Positions 16,659 through 25,275 of a stretch of DNA of 34,098 nucleotides are shown piece by piece (the stretch's first letter is position 1; the number at the start of each line of letters is the position of its first letter). A program made the translations under genes and the position numbers. Source of the DNA: an uncultured Bacilli bacterium (GTDB lineage Bacteria; Bacillota_I; Bacilli_A; RF39; UBA660); assembly GCA_934169415.1 (NCBI GenBank), contig CAKPNP010000010.1:1-34098 (forward strand). Reading direction: 5' to 3'. The notes beneath the pieces are model-generated. The model saw only the letters and a list, made by a program, of their open reading frames with translations. It did no database searches and was not told where the DNA came from.

Positions 16659-16932
16659 ATTATTACCCGCCTTTAATCATTAATAAAACAAATACATTAA
16701 TATTGTAACATATTTTATAATAGTATTCCTTAAAAAATTAAATAAAAACATATAAATATTACATTTAACATACATATACAAATAAAACTTTAAATTTCAA
16801 AATAATTAACGTAAGCAAAAAAATCTTGAAACTGATTTCAAAATTTTCATCTACAATAAAATATTTACATAAATTTCTAATACTTTTTTGAATTTTCTTA
16901 TCATTTAATATAATCATAAATTAATAACTAAC
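16659..16932. other. AT-rich 274-bp spacer with a doubtful 50-codon frame
   Basis: Mostly featureless A/T sequence. On the minus strand it holds an extended -10 (TGTTACAAT, near 16706-16711) that may serve the HTH gene. An open frame of 50 codons lies at 16765-16917 on the minus strand, with a hydrophobic C-terminal half, but no ribosome binding site precedes its ATG and I see no terminator hairpin after it. Confidence 0.3.
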
Positions 16933-17367
16933 TTATTTAATAATTACATACTTAGTAAACCATTTTTTCAAGTCATCAACATTTTTATAATAATTACTAT
17001 CTGCCTCATCACTAGCATCTAAATAGTCTACCATTTTACCATTTTTAAATATTACTAAAGATGGATAATATTTAACACATTTTTTTAATTCAGTTTGTTT
17101 TAAATCACTAAATGATAACTTATAAAAACTAATCTGATATTTTTCTATAAATTCATTTATAATATTATTAAAATTGTTAGATGTTGAACACATTGGTTGA
17201 TATATGAAAACTACAAATGATTCTTTATTTTCAATAAGTGTATCAAATAAAGTAATATCAATGTCATTAAGTGAAGAATTATTATAATACTTTTCTTCTA
17301 ATTCAAATGTACTTTTACTACACCCTATTAATAATAAACAAACTATAAAAATAAATATTTTTTTCAT
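16933..17367 (-). CDS. Thioredoxin-like lipoprotein
   Basis: A 144-residue exported lipoprotein. The signal ends in the lipobox LIGC (Cys16). The rest has a thioredoxin-like plan: a strand FVVFIYQP leading to a C-x-x-S site (MCSTSN, about residue 75), then YPSLVIFKNGKMVDYL, which carries the cis-proline (YPS) turn of thioredoxins. The second active-site Cys is replaced by Ser, so it may work as a monothiol protein or have lost redox function. It overlaps the rhodanese gene by four bases (ATGA), so the pair is translationally coupled. Confidence 0.8.
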   Translation of the reverse strand: MKKIFIFIVCLLLIGCSKSTFELEEKYYNNSSLNDIDITLFDTLIENKESFVVFIYQPMCSTSNNFNNIINEFIEKYQISFYKLSFSDLKQTELKKCVKYYPSLVIFKNGKMVDYLDASDEADSNYYKNVDDLKKWFTKYVIIK

Positions 17368-18041
17368 TTTTCTGCCTCGTGTAAATTATTAAAGTCAATA
17401 TCATGATAAGTAACTTTCCAAAAATCATATGATATTTCATTACCTTCATTTATTTTTTTAACATTTATATTGTTATCTCCTTCATAATACCAATAACCAC
17501 CTATATTATAAATTTTATTTTTATCCCATCCAAGTGATATTAACATATTTTTTGCTAAAGCAGCATATCCTCCACCTCCACACATCAAAAATATATTTTT
17601 ATCTTTTGGAAAATAATATTCTAATATTTCTAACGATTCTTTATAATTAGCGGTATATTTATTGTTAACTAATGTGTATAAAGTTTTTCCATCATAAGTT
17701 TTACCTACTTCAGTAGGTAAATTTTCTACATTAACTAATAATGGAAGTGGTACAACTATAAAACCTTTAATAAATCCTGAAAGATACGAATCTCCACCAA
17801 TTGCCTCATAATTTCCTGGGTCTTTAAGCATTCTTAAATCTATGTATACACTATCCGATCTATTAAGATATTTATCTATCGTTTTTTCGTTTATATTTTT
17901 ATCTATACCAAATTGTTCACCTCTTATTCCTTCCGTCACTTCTGGAATAGGTAATTTTTTATAATTGCTTTTAATAAATATAAAATAAACTCCTAATACA
18001 AGTGCTATACTAATAATAACTAAAATAACATTTTTTTTCAT
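17364..18041 (-). CDS. Membrane-anchored rhodanese-domain protein
   Basis: A 225-residue protein with an N-terminal helix (about 4-22) and an external rhodanese-like domain. The active-site loop is FLMCGGGGYAALA, where the Cys would carry a persulfide, and a strand SVYIDLR opens the domain. Partner is the coupled thioredoxin-like lipoprotein, so together they may handle thiols or sulfane sulfur outside the membrane; that is inference. The ATG at 18041 has AAGGAG at a good distance; the frame is also open upstream to a TTG at 18059. A likely TATAAT lies just before. Confidence 0.82.
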   Translation of the reverse strand: MKKNVILVIISIALVLGVYFIFIKSNYKKLPIPEVTEGIRGEQFGIDKNINEKTIDKYLNRSDSVYIDLRMLKDPGNYEAIGGDSYLSGFIKGFIVVPLPLLVNVENLPTEVGKTYDGKTLYTLVNNKYTANYKESLEILEYYFPKDKNIFLMCGGGGYAALAKNMLISLGWDKNKIYNIGGYWYYEGDNNINVKKINEGNEISYDFWKVTYHDIDFNNLHEAEK

Positions 18042-18106
18042 TTTAATTTCTCCTTTCAAATCAATTATATATTAATTCAATTCATATTGAAATAAAGGAA
18101 AAGTTG

Positions 18107-18131
18107 AAAAAACTCAACATTTGGTTGAGTT
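18107..18131 (-). terminator. Terminator of the cadCA operon
   Basis: AACTCAAC and GTTGAGTT form an eight-bp stem with a five-base loop, followed by TTTT on the minus strand, just after the cadA-type stop codon. Confidence 0.75.
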
Positions 18132-18134
18132 AAT

Positions 18135-20168
18135 CTATTTATATCTTTTTATTATTTTTAAAGTATTTAATATAGTAATAAGTGTTACACCGGTATCAGC
18201 AAACACAGCAAACCACATATTAGCTAAACCAAATATACTAAGGAATAAAATAACAACTTTAACAGCCATTGCAAATATTAAATTTTGTTTTATTACTTTT
18301 TTTGTATACTTAGATATACTAATTGCAAGTGGAATACGATCTAGTTCATCACTCATTAATACAATATCACTTGCTTCAATTGCCACATCACTTCCAACTC
18401 CACCCATTGAAATACCAATATCTGATCTTTTTAAAACAGGTGCATCATTTATTCCATCACCAACAAATATAGTTATTTTATTATCTTTACTTACTAATTC
18501 AAAATTTTCAAATTTATCAGTTGGTAACATTTCATATTTTATTTCATCTATTGAAAGTTTATTTCCTATAGTAAGTGCTACATCTTTTTTATCACCTGTA
18601 AACATATATGTCTTAATCTTATAAGATTTAAGCATATCTATTACATCTTTAGCATTATCTTTTATTCCATCATCTATAAATATTGAAGCTATATGTTTTC
18701 CATCTATATTTAAGTGTAGAGTTGCATCATTTAAGCAACTACAAAGTTTATTATTACCAATTAATATTTTTTTATTATTCAAAATAAAAGATATGCCCTT
18801 ACCAGTAATTTCTTTAAAGTCTAATACATCACTATTATCTACTTTTGTATTTTTTAATTTTAAAATAGATTTAGCTATTGGATGATTTGAATAAGATTCC
18901 CCTTTAATTAAAATATCTATTACATCATCTTTAGAATAAGTGCTATCTTCTTGAATTTTAATATCAGTTACTTTAAATACACCATCAGTAAGTGTCCCTG
19001 TTTTATCAAAAATTATACTAGTAGTATTACTTAAATTATCTAAATAAGTGCTTCCCTTAATTAATATACCTTTTTTACTTGCTACACCTACTGCTGTAAA
19101 ATAAGATAATGGAATTGATATTGCAATTGCACAAGGACAAGAAATAACTAAAAATGTTAATCCACGGTATATACTATCTGTAATAGAAATATCAAAAAAT
19201 ATAGGGAATAATGTAATGATTAAAATAGCTAAAATTATAATAACAGGTGTATAGATTTTACTTATTTTAGAAACTAATGTTTCTGTTTTTGTTTTTTTAT
19301 CAGTAGCGCTTTCTAATAGATCAAGTATTTTTGATACCGTTGAATTAGAAAATGTTTTAGTCGCTTTAATTTCTATTAAATCTTCTATATTTATACTACC
19401 CGACAAAACACAACTATTAACATTTACTATAACAGGTTCACTTTCTCCTGTGAGTGCTGATGTATCAAGTTTAGTACTTCCTTTAGATATTACTCCATCT
19501 ACAGGTATTTTCTCACCCTTTTTAACTATAAGAATATCATTTATTTTAACATCTTCAACTTTTATCTTTTCTATTTTATTGCCAGTTTTTAGTGATGCAA
19601 AAGGTTCTTTTATATTAATTAAATCTTTAATAGATTTTCTAGAATTATTTATAGCCCTTTCTTCTAAAATTTTTCCTATAGTATATAATACTATAACCAT
19701 CATACCTTCCATTACATCTCCAATAAGTAATGCTCCAATACAAGATATAAGGATTAAGGCGTTTTCATTTATTCCATTTCCTTTAATTAACAATTTAAAA
19801 GCATTTATTGCAACTCTATAAAGAAGTAAAATATAACTTATTATATAAAATACCATTTTTAAATATTTAGGTAATTGAATAAAATATCCAATAAAACCTA
19901 TTACTAAAGCAATAATTAAAATACTTAAATGAAATTCTTTATGTATAGATTCTTCATTTTTTGTTATATAAGCATCAGGTTCTACTTTTTTTATTATATT
20001 ATTTAATTCATCTATGCCATAATTTTTATCTGATTCATAAGAAATTTTACAAGTACTAAAGTTTACAGAAGCATTTTTAAAATTTTCATTTTTATTTAAC
20101 ATTTCTTCTATTTCTCTTGCACAAGCTGCACAATCTAAATTATTAATATTATATTTAAATTTGTTCAT
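18135..20168 (-). CDS. cadA: Heavy-metal P1B-type ATPase (Cd/Zn/Pb exporter type)
   Basis: A 677-residue metal-export pump. An N-terminal HMA domain with CAAC (Cys13 and Cys16) precedes eight membrane helices, the A-domain TGES (240-243), the CPC metal site in helix six (344-346), the phosphorylated Asp388 in DKTGTLT, and the hinge GDGINDAP. CPC and HMA also occur in copper pumps; the CadC-like repressor in front favours Cd, Zn or Pb. The gene starts 14 bases inside the end of the repressor gene, so translation is coupled. The AAAGGGG site lies in the repressor gene. Confidence 0.93.
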   Translation of the reverse strand: MNKFKYNINNLDCAACAREIEEMLNKNENFKNASVNFSTCKISYESDKNYGIDELNNIIKKVEPDAYITKNEESIHKEFHLSILIIALVIGFIGYFIQLPKYLKMVFYIISYILLLYRVAINAFKLLIKGNGINENALILISCIGALLIGDVMEGMMVIVLYTIGKILEERAINNSRKSIKDLINIKEPFASLKTGNKIEKIKVEDVKINDILIVKKGEKIPVDGVISKGSTKLDTSALTGESEPVIVNVNSCVLSGSINIEDLIEIKATKTFSNSTVSKILDLLESATDKKTKTETLVSKISKIYTPVIIILAILIITLFPIFFDISITDSIYRGLTFLVISCPCAIAISIPLSYFTAVGVASKKGILIKGSTYLDNLSNTTSIIFDKTGTLTDGVFKVTDIKIQEDSTYSKDDVIDILIKGESYSNHPIAKSILKLKNTKVDNSDVLDFKEITGKGISFILNNKKILIGNNKLCSCLNDATLHLNIDGKHIASIFIDDGIKDNAKDVIDMLKSYKIKTYMFTGDKKDVALTIGNKLSIDEIKYEMLPTDKFENFELVSKDNKITIFVGDGINDAPVLKRSDIGISMGGVGSDVAIEASDIVLMSDELDRIPLAISISKYTKKVIKQNLIFAMAVKVVILFLSIFGLANMWFAVFADTGVTLITILNTLKIIKRYK

Positions 20169-20541
20169 TTTTTTCCCCTTTCATTTTATGGAGAGTGTGT
20201 TCTAAACCTATTTCATATAGTTTTTTTACATGATCATCATCTAACTCATAATATACTTCTTTACCTGACTTTCTATATTTTACTAAAGAAGCAGATTTAA
20301 GAATAGATAACTGATGTGATATAGAAGACTTTGTCATATTTAAAACATTAGCTATATCACACACACACATTTCATGCTTATCAAGTACCCAAAGAATTTT
20401 AATTCTAGTAGGATCACCTAATATTTTAAATAATTCTTTTAAATTTTCTAATTCTTCATTTGTTGGTTTATTTTTAAGTGCTATATCAACTGCATCTTGA
20501 TGAATTATATTGCAGTCACAAACTAATTCTTTTTTATCCAT
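20155..20541 (-). CDS. cadC: ArsR/SmtB-family metal-sensing repressor (CadC-like)
   Basis: A 128-residue winged-helix repressor released from DNA by soft metals. It has an N-terminal pair Cys8 and Cys10 and the helix motif EMCVCD (Cys59, Cys61), matching the four-thiolate sensor site of CadC. The recognition helix is around 64-80 (VLNMTKSSISHQLSIL). It lies ahead of the P-type ATPase and two inverted-repeat operators sit at its own promoter, so autoregulation is likely. Confidence 0.92.
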   Translation of the reverse strand: MDKKELVCDCNIIHQDAVDIALKNKPTNEELENLKELFKILGDPTRIKILWVLDKHEMCVCDIANVLNMTKSSISHQLSILKSASLVKYRKSGKEVYYELDDDHVKKLYEIGLEHTLHKMKGEKNEQI

Positions 20542-20554
20542 AACATTCTCCTTT

Positions 20555-20574
20555 AGTTGAATAGTCGTTCAACT
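20555..20574. promoter_or_regulatory. Second CadC-type operator, between promoter and cadC
   Basis: AGTTGAA and TTCAACT flank a six-base centre. It lies between the -10 box and the ribosome binding site of cadC. Confidence 0.6.
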
Positions 20575-20581
20575 ATATACA

Positions 20582-20611
20582 ATTATAATTGAATAACTAT
20601 TCAACTGTCAA
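20582..20611 (-). promoter_or_regulatory. cadCA promoter with embedded operator
   Basis: A consensus TTGACA (20606-20611) and TATAAT (20582-20587) on the minus strand, 18 bases apart. The spacer is almost filled by the perfect palindrome TTGAATA-GT-TATTCAA (20589-20604), so bound repressor would sit between the two boxes. This is the typical ArsR/CadC layout. Confidence 0.85.
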
Positions 20612-20746
20612 TAGATATTATATTATTTATCTAAATTTTTATACCGTTTTCACCTTAATTATAAATTAAATTTATTTTATATTTGTTTTTAATATAAAAT
20701 ATGTTAAAATAAAGTTGAAAATTCTTTTCTAAATTGGATATTTAAG

Positions 20747-21024
20747 ATGGCAAAATTTTGTACAAATTGTGGAAAAGAAATTAATGAAGGAGCAGACTTT
20801 TGTTTAAACTGTTGAGCAGCAATAAAAAAGAATGTAGAAATTAAAAAAGAAAATTCTAGTCTTTCTAAAGATCAATACTTAATCCACTTGTAGGAGCTAT
20901 ATTATACTATGTATTTAAAAAATCTAATCCTGAATTAGCTAAAATTAGTAATACATGTTCGTTAACTAGCTTTACATTATTCGTAGTATTTTATACAATA
21001 TATTTAATACTAGAAATGATATAA
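20747..21024 (+). pseudogene. Broken zinc-ribbon membrane protein gene
   Basis: The first 22 codons give an N-terminal zinc ribbon, C-x-x-C ... C-x-x-C (FCTNCGKEI and FCLNC), of the kind that opens many small Bacillota membrane proteins. A TGA (20813-20815) then stands where the family would have Gly (GGA to TGA is a single change). After about 20 more codons the reading continues only in another frame, with NPLVGAILYYVFKKSNPELA and a final hydrophobic helix, ending in TAA at 21022. So it carries a nonsense mutation and a frameshift. Only one hydrophobic helix remains; the original may have been longer. Confidence 0.75.
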
Positions 21025-21032
21025 GTTTACAA

Positions 21033-21066
21033 AAAAACTGTTAAAAATAATTCTTTAACAGTTTTT
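21033..21066. terminator. Bidirectional terminator between the zinc-ribbon relic and the Cys-rich gene
   Basis: AAAAACTGTTAAA pairs with TTTAACAGTTTTT with an eight-base loop; T-rich sequence follows on both strands. Confidence 0.75.
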
Positions 21067-21582
21067 ATTTATTTTTTTACTTAAAGCCTTAGTATTTGAT
21101 TCTATTTTATATATATACTCTGATATATTAAAATCATGAGTCCATCTACTACACTCTTTTGCTTGTTCATTATTTAATTCGCCACAACAGTGCGTATTAC
21201 AGTTTTTACAACTATGAACAACACTATTATTAAGCTTAGATAACATAATTTCACAAAGACATAAATAAATTAATTCTTCATCATAGACTATATTTTGTAT
21301 TTCTATAGTTTCTTCTTTATTTTTACCAATTATGCATTGTTTTAAACTATCTGTTTCTTTATCAATTTTAGTAATTACTCCATTTGAAATTTCAAAATAC
21401 ACATCGAAATATGTATCTACTATTCCAACACTTAATTGTTTTTTTAGAAATTGTTGTTCAAGTATTTTTGTAATAATAGATACCTCTTCAACAGTAGTAA
21501 ATTCATCATTAAATTTTTTCTTTTTTGTTTCAATTATTGCATCAGCAATGTAACCAGTTTGTATAAGTGTCTTATTTTTCAT
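21055..21582 (-). CDS. Hypothetical Cys-rich cytosolic protein
   Basis: A 175-residue protein I do not recognise. The N-terminal two thirds look like a mixed alpha/beta domain with no membrane helix. The C-terminal third has a cluster HSCKNCNTHCCGEL, a further Cys in KECSRW and a terminal Cys, which could bind zinc or an iron-sulfur cluster. The start is the ATG at 21582: GGGGG lies eight bases upstream, and an extended -10 (TGTTATAAT, 21603-21608) would start the RNA inside the alternative ATG at 21597. It lies beside a metal-resistance operon, but no link is shown. Confidence 0.7.
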   Translation of the reverse strand: MKNKTLIQTGYIADAIIETKKKKFNDEFTTVEEVSIITKILEQQFLKKQLSVGIVDTYFDVYFEISNGVITKIDKETDSLKQCIIGKNKEETIEIQNIVYDEELIYLCLCEIMLSKLNNSVVHSCKNCNTHCCGELNNEQAKECSRWTHDFNISEYIYKIESNTKALSKKINKNC

Positions 21583-21726
21583 ACCTAATTCCCCCATTTA
21601 ACATTATAACATATATATTAAAATCATAAACATATTTTTAATTATTTTTTAATATAGATTTTTCTGATCAAAAAACATTAATTGTAAATTTACTTAATGA
21701 ATTACAAAAACAAGACCAAGAAAAAC

Positions 21727-21756
21727 AAAAACCGTTGAAAATCAACGGTTAATTAC
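21727..21756 (-). terminator. Terminator of the tRNA-Ala gene
   Basis: AACCGTTGA and TCAACGGTT pair with a small loop, followed by TTTGTTTTTC on the minus strand, five bases after the tRNA end. Confidence 0.8.
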
Positions 21757-21760
21757 TATT

Positions 21761-21837
21761 TGGTGGAGAATGAGGGACTCGAACCCTTGACCCTCTGCGT
21801 GCAAGGCAGATGCTCTAGCCAACTGAGCTAATTCCCC
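21761..21837 (-). tRNA. tRNA-Ala (anticodon UGC)
   Basis: Read on the minus strand, a 77-base cloverleaf with CCA encoded. The acceptor stem is GGGGAAT with ATTCTCC, and the third pair is G-U, the identity element of alanine tRNAs. The D arm contains AGCTCAGTTGG, the anticodon loop is CTTGCAC (anticodon TGC), and the T arm carries GGTTCGAGTCC. A hairpin terminator follows, so it looks like a single-gene transcript. Confidence 0.96.
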
Positions 21838-21940
21838 AAAGCACTCTTTCAAGTACTTCTATAATATAACATATCTAATTATCACTTGTCAACAGTTTTT
21901 TATTTGATTTACTAAAAAATTATAGTTAAATTTTTATTTT

Positions 21941-23498
21941 TTAAAATTCATCTGAAAGTTTTACTATTACTAAATCATCTACTATTACTATTGAATCTAA
22001 ATTAGGATAAACTGGTATATCTGGATTATCTTTTAAATATTTAAGAGCAAAAGATACCATTTCTTTAGATGTATAATCAAAACTATTAAATCCATTAATA
22101 TTTATATTTTTTTGTATACGAATATTTGACCAGTAATATAAAGGTTCGATATCTGAGTGAACATTAAAAATGGACTTACCTATCATATCGCCAACCTGTG
22201 CAGAAGATGGAAGAACATAATTAGTATTACCTATTATTATTAAATTATATTTATCATTATTTACCTTAGATAAAGCATCTTCATAAATACTTAAAGATAA
22301 CTCTTTATCATAATTATTTACTAAATCATCTGCATAGTATAACCTTGAACTCATATGATATTGTTTAAAAGAAAAAAATACAAATACAAAAGTAAGAATG
22401 CAGCCTAAAGTTTTTTTAATTCTTTCACCATTAAAAATTAGATTAATATTATCATTTACTATAAAAGAACATAACGATACTACAAATGTTAAATTTATAT
22501 ATGTTCTAACTGCTTGATAACTACCAGAATATATTATAATTAAAAATGGTGTTAGTAATAATAATATACTTGAAATAATACACCTAAATTTATTTACAAC
22601 ATTTTTTCCTTTTACTACTTTTATTTGAGTAACGAACATTAATAGACCAATTATAAGTAATGACCAATCATAAAACTTATTATTTATAACAAGATATATC
22701 CAATTATTAAAATAATATGAACAACTACAGAACCAAAGGATTGCTTTGTCCATCTTATAGATGAAGTTAAATATTCAGAGTTAATAAATATTTTTGATAA
22801 AATGGAAAATATAAAATAAGAAATTAAAAATGTACTTCCTAACTCTATAATAATTTTTTTAATTTTTCAAATTCAATTTTAGAATTATTATATGTTATAT
22901 GATTATTTTGTAATATATATATTCCAATAATGAGTGATAAATATAATGCTATAAAAGATTGATATATCGAAAATACTATTGTATTTAAAAATATAGATAT
23001 TAAAGCATAAATTTTTTTATTATTGATAGTATATTGATAAGATAAGTGAGAAGAAATTAAAACTAATAAAATTCCAGCCACTATTCCAACTCTTTGTAAT
23101 GTAAAATAGAATTGTTCAGCATATATTGTATTAGCAAATATAATAAAAATGGATAGAAGTTGTAATAACTTATTTTTATTATTTGTATATTTATCTATTA
23201 AATATAACCAAACTAAAGTTGATATAATAGATAGAATAAAAAATATACCTGCTGAATAGTAAGGATTATATGAATATAACCCTAATATATCTTTTATAAA
23301 AACTAATCCATATCTACCTATATCTAACCAATTATAGTTAGATGTTGGATCTAATATCAACACTTCGGTATCTACTGAAATATTTTGTGTAAACAAACGA
23401 CTTCCAAAAATCACAAATAAACAAATAACCTAACAAAAGCATAATATTTTCTCTTTTTTACAATATTTAAAAAATTCATTTAATTCTTTTTTTATCAT
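21941..23498 (-). pseudogene. Degraded GtrII-type membrane glucosyltransferase gene
   Basis: Three reading-frame pieces together give a multi-helix membrane protein of roughly 515 residues resembling the GtrII/polytopic glucosyltransferase group. The ATG at 23498 directly follows the uvrC stop. Codon 23 is TAG (23430-23432); the same frame then runs to a stop at 22845. The next segment continues in a second frame (ELGSTFLISYF ... QSFGSVVV) to about 22685, and the last in a third frame from there to 21941. Thus there is at least one nonsense change and two frameshifts. The last piece ends in a soluble domain of about 120 residues. The family assignment rests on layout and is moderate. Confidence 0.7.
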
Positions 23499-25271
23499 TT
23501 ATATATCTTCTTTCATTTGAGTTAAAAAATCATGAAGTGTTATAGCAATTTTATTAGGCATAATTAAGCTTAATTCTTCTACACTAGCCTCTTTAATTTT
23601 ACTTACACTCCTATATTTTCTCATAAGTTCTAATTTTCTTTTTTCACCTATTCCATCTATAGAAGATAAAATGCTTTCTAAGCTTCCTTTACTTCTTAAA
23701 TTTTTATGATAATTAATAGTAAAATTGTGAACCTCATCTTGCATTCTTTCTAAATAATGAAATAAATTACTATTTTTATCAATAGGTATTTCAACTATAG
23801 GATCAAAAGCAAGTAAAGCACTAGTAGCATGGTGGTTATCTTTCTTTAAACCAATTACAGGAATAGATAAAGATAGGCTTTCTATTACTTCACGTGCAAC
23901 ATGCATCTGTCCTATTCCACCATCTACTATAATCAAATCAGGTTTAGATAAATTATCTTTAAGTACTCTAAAATATCTTCTATATATAACTTCTCTCATT
24001 GTATTATAATCATCATTTTTATCATTAGTTATTTTAAATTTTCTATATTCGTTTTTGGCTTCTTTTCCATCAATATATACAACCATACCAGAAACATTAA
24101 ATGTCCCAAATAAATTAGAGTTATCAAATATTTCTATTCTATCTAATTTATCAAAATTTAAAACTTTTCTTAATTCTTCATTAGCTTCAGTTGTTTTTTC
24201 TTCATCTTTTTTTATTAATTCAAATTTTTCATGTAATTGTATCATAGCATTATTACATGCCATATCTATTATTTTTTTCTTATTACCTTTTTCAAAAGTT
24301 AATACTTTTAAATTCAAATATTTACTTAAAAGTTCTGTATCAATATTATTTGGTACCAGTATTTCACTTGGTGGAATTATATCTTTATCATAGAATGTAG
24401 AAATATAACTTATAACACTATCTAATACATCATCAACTAAAGGAAATATTTTAGAATGTTTACCAATTAACTTTGATCCTCTTATAAAAAATACTTGTAT
24501 AGATAAATATCCCTTTTCTTCATAATAACCAAACACATCCCTATTTTTATTATCTCCCATCTCAACTTGTTGTTTAGTTAGAACTATATTTATATAATCT
24601 AGTAAATCTTTTAGCTCTTTAGCTTTTTCATAATTCATCTTACTACTTTCTAGGTACATTTCATCAGTTATTCTTTTACTTATAATAGAATGATCTCCAT
24701 TTAAAAATTTTACTATTTCACTTTTCATTCTATCTAATTCTTCTTTTGAAACTTTATTAGTACAATAACCTAGACACTGATTAATGTGATAATAAAGGCA
24801 TGGTTTTTTTTCGTATGTTTTACATTTTCTTAAAGGATACATCCTATTTAACAAATTAACAATCTCTCTTGCAGCTGTAACATTAGGGTAAGGTCCATAC
24901 AAATGATTATGATTTTTCTTTCTATTAACACTCCTTACAATTGATAATTTAAAAACTGTATCATTACTTAATTCAATATAAGGATAGCTTTTATCATCTC
25001 TAAGTAAAATATTATATTTAGGATCATACTGTTTAATTAAATTATTTTCTAAAACTAAAGATTCTATCTCACTATTAACTACAATATATTCAAAATCGAC
25101 TATTTCACTTACTAATTTTGCTGTTTTACCAGTATGAGTTCCTCTAAAATAAGAGCTAAGTCTATTTTTTAGTTTTTTAGCCTTACCTACATATATAATT
25201 ATTCCATCTTTATTTTTCATAAGATAGCATCCTGGCTTTTGAGGTACTAAACTTAATTTTTCTTTAATCAT
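23499..25271 (-). CDS. uvrC: Excinuclease ABC subunit C (UvrC)
   Basis: Makes both incisions around DNA lesions bound by UvrB. The 590 residues contain the GIY-YIG nuclease at the N-terminus (GCY ... IIYVGKAKKLKNRL, about 14-37), a Cys-rich stretch (CKTYEKKPCLYYHINQCLGYC), the UVR helix pair near 200-235 that binds UvrB, the RNase H-like second nuclease (DRIEIFDNSN ... LIIVDGGIGQ), and a helix-hairpin-helix end (SSIDGIGEKRK). I start at the ATG at 25271, which has AAAGGTGAT just upstream; a GTG at 25292 is in frame. It begins four bases after the radical SAM gene stop. Confidence 0.95.
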   Translation of the reverse strand: MIKEKLSLVPQKPGCYLMKNKDGIIIYVGKAKKLKNRLSSYFRGTHTGKTAKLVSEIVDFEYIVVNSEIESLVLENNLIKQYDPKYNILLRDDKSYPYIELSNDTVFKLSIVRSVNRKKNHNHLYGPYPNVTAAREIVNLLNRMYPLRKCKTYEKKPCLYYHINQCLGYCTNKVSKEELDRMKSEIVKFLNGDHSIISKRITDEMYLESSKMNYEKAKELKDLLDYINIVLTKQQVEMGDNKNRDVFGYYEEKGYLSIQVFFIRGSKLIGKHSKIFPLVDDVLDSVISYISTFYDKDIIPPSEILVPNNIDTELLSKYLNLKVLTFEKGNKKKIIDMACNNAMIQLHEKFELIKKDEEKTTEANEELRKVLNFDKLDRIEIFDNSNLFGTFNVSGMVVYIDGKEAKNEYRKFKITNDKNDDYNTMREVIYRRYFRVLKDNLSKPDLIIVDGGIGQMHVAREVIESLSLSIPVIGLKKDNHHATSALLAFDPIVEIPIDKNSNLFHYLERMQDEVHNFTINYHKNLRSKGSLESILSSIDGIGEKRKLELMRKYRSVSKIKEASVEELSLIMPNKIAITLHDFLTQMKEDI

Positions 25272-25275
25272 ATAA

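Noticed and set aside
16765..16917. 50-codon frame on the minus strand with hydrophobic C-terminus
   Set aside because: No ribosome binding site before the ATG, no homologous motif seen, and no clear terminator; AT-rich DNA yields such frames by chance.
20813..20815. Genetic code with TGA as Gly
   Set aside because: A further frameshift breaks the same gene, and TGA ends intact genes such as the YigZ-family gene at 26715.
21640..21750. Plus-strand frame reading FSDQKTLIVNLLNELQKQ up to the tRNA terminator
   Set aside because: No start codon or ribosome site, only about 35 codons, and its end lies in a terminator hairpin; perhaps a gene remnant, but not supportable.
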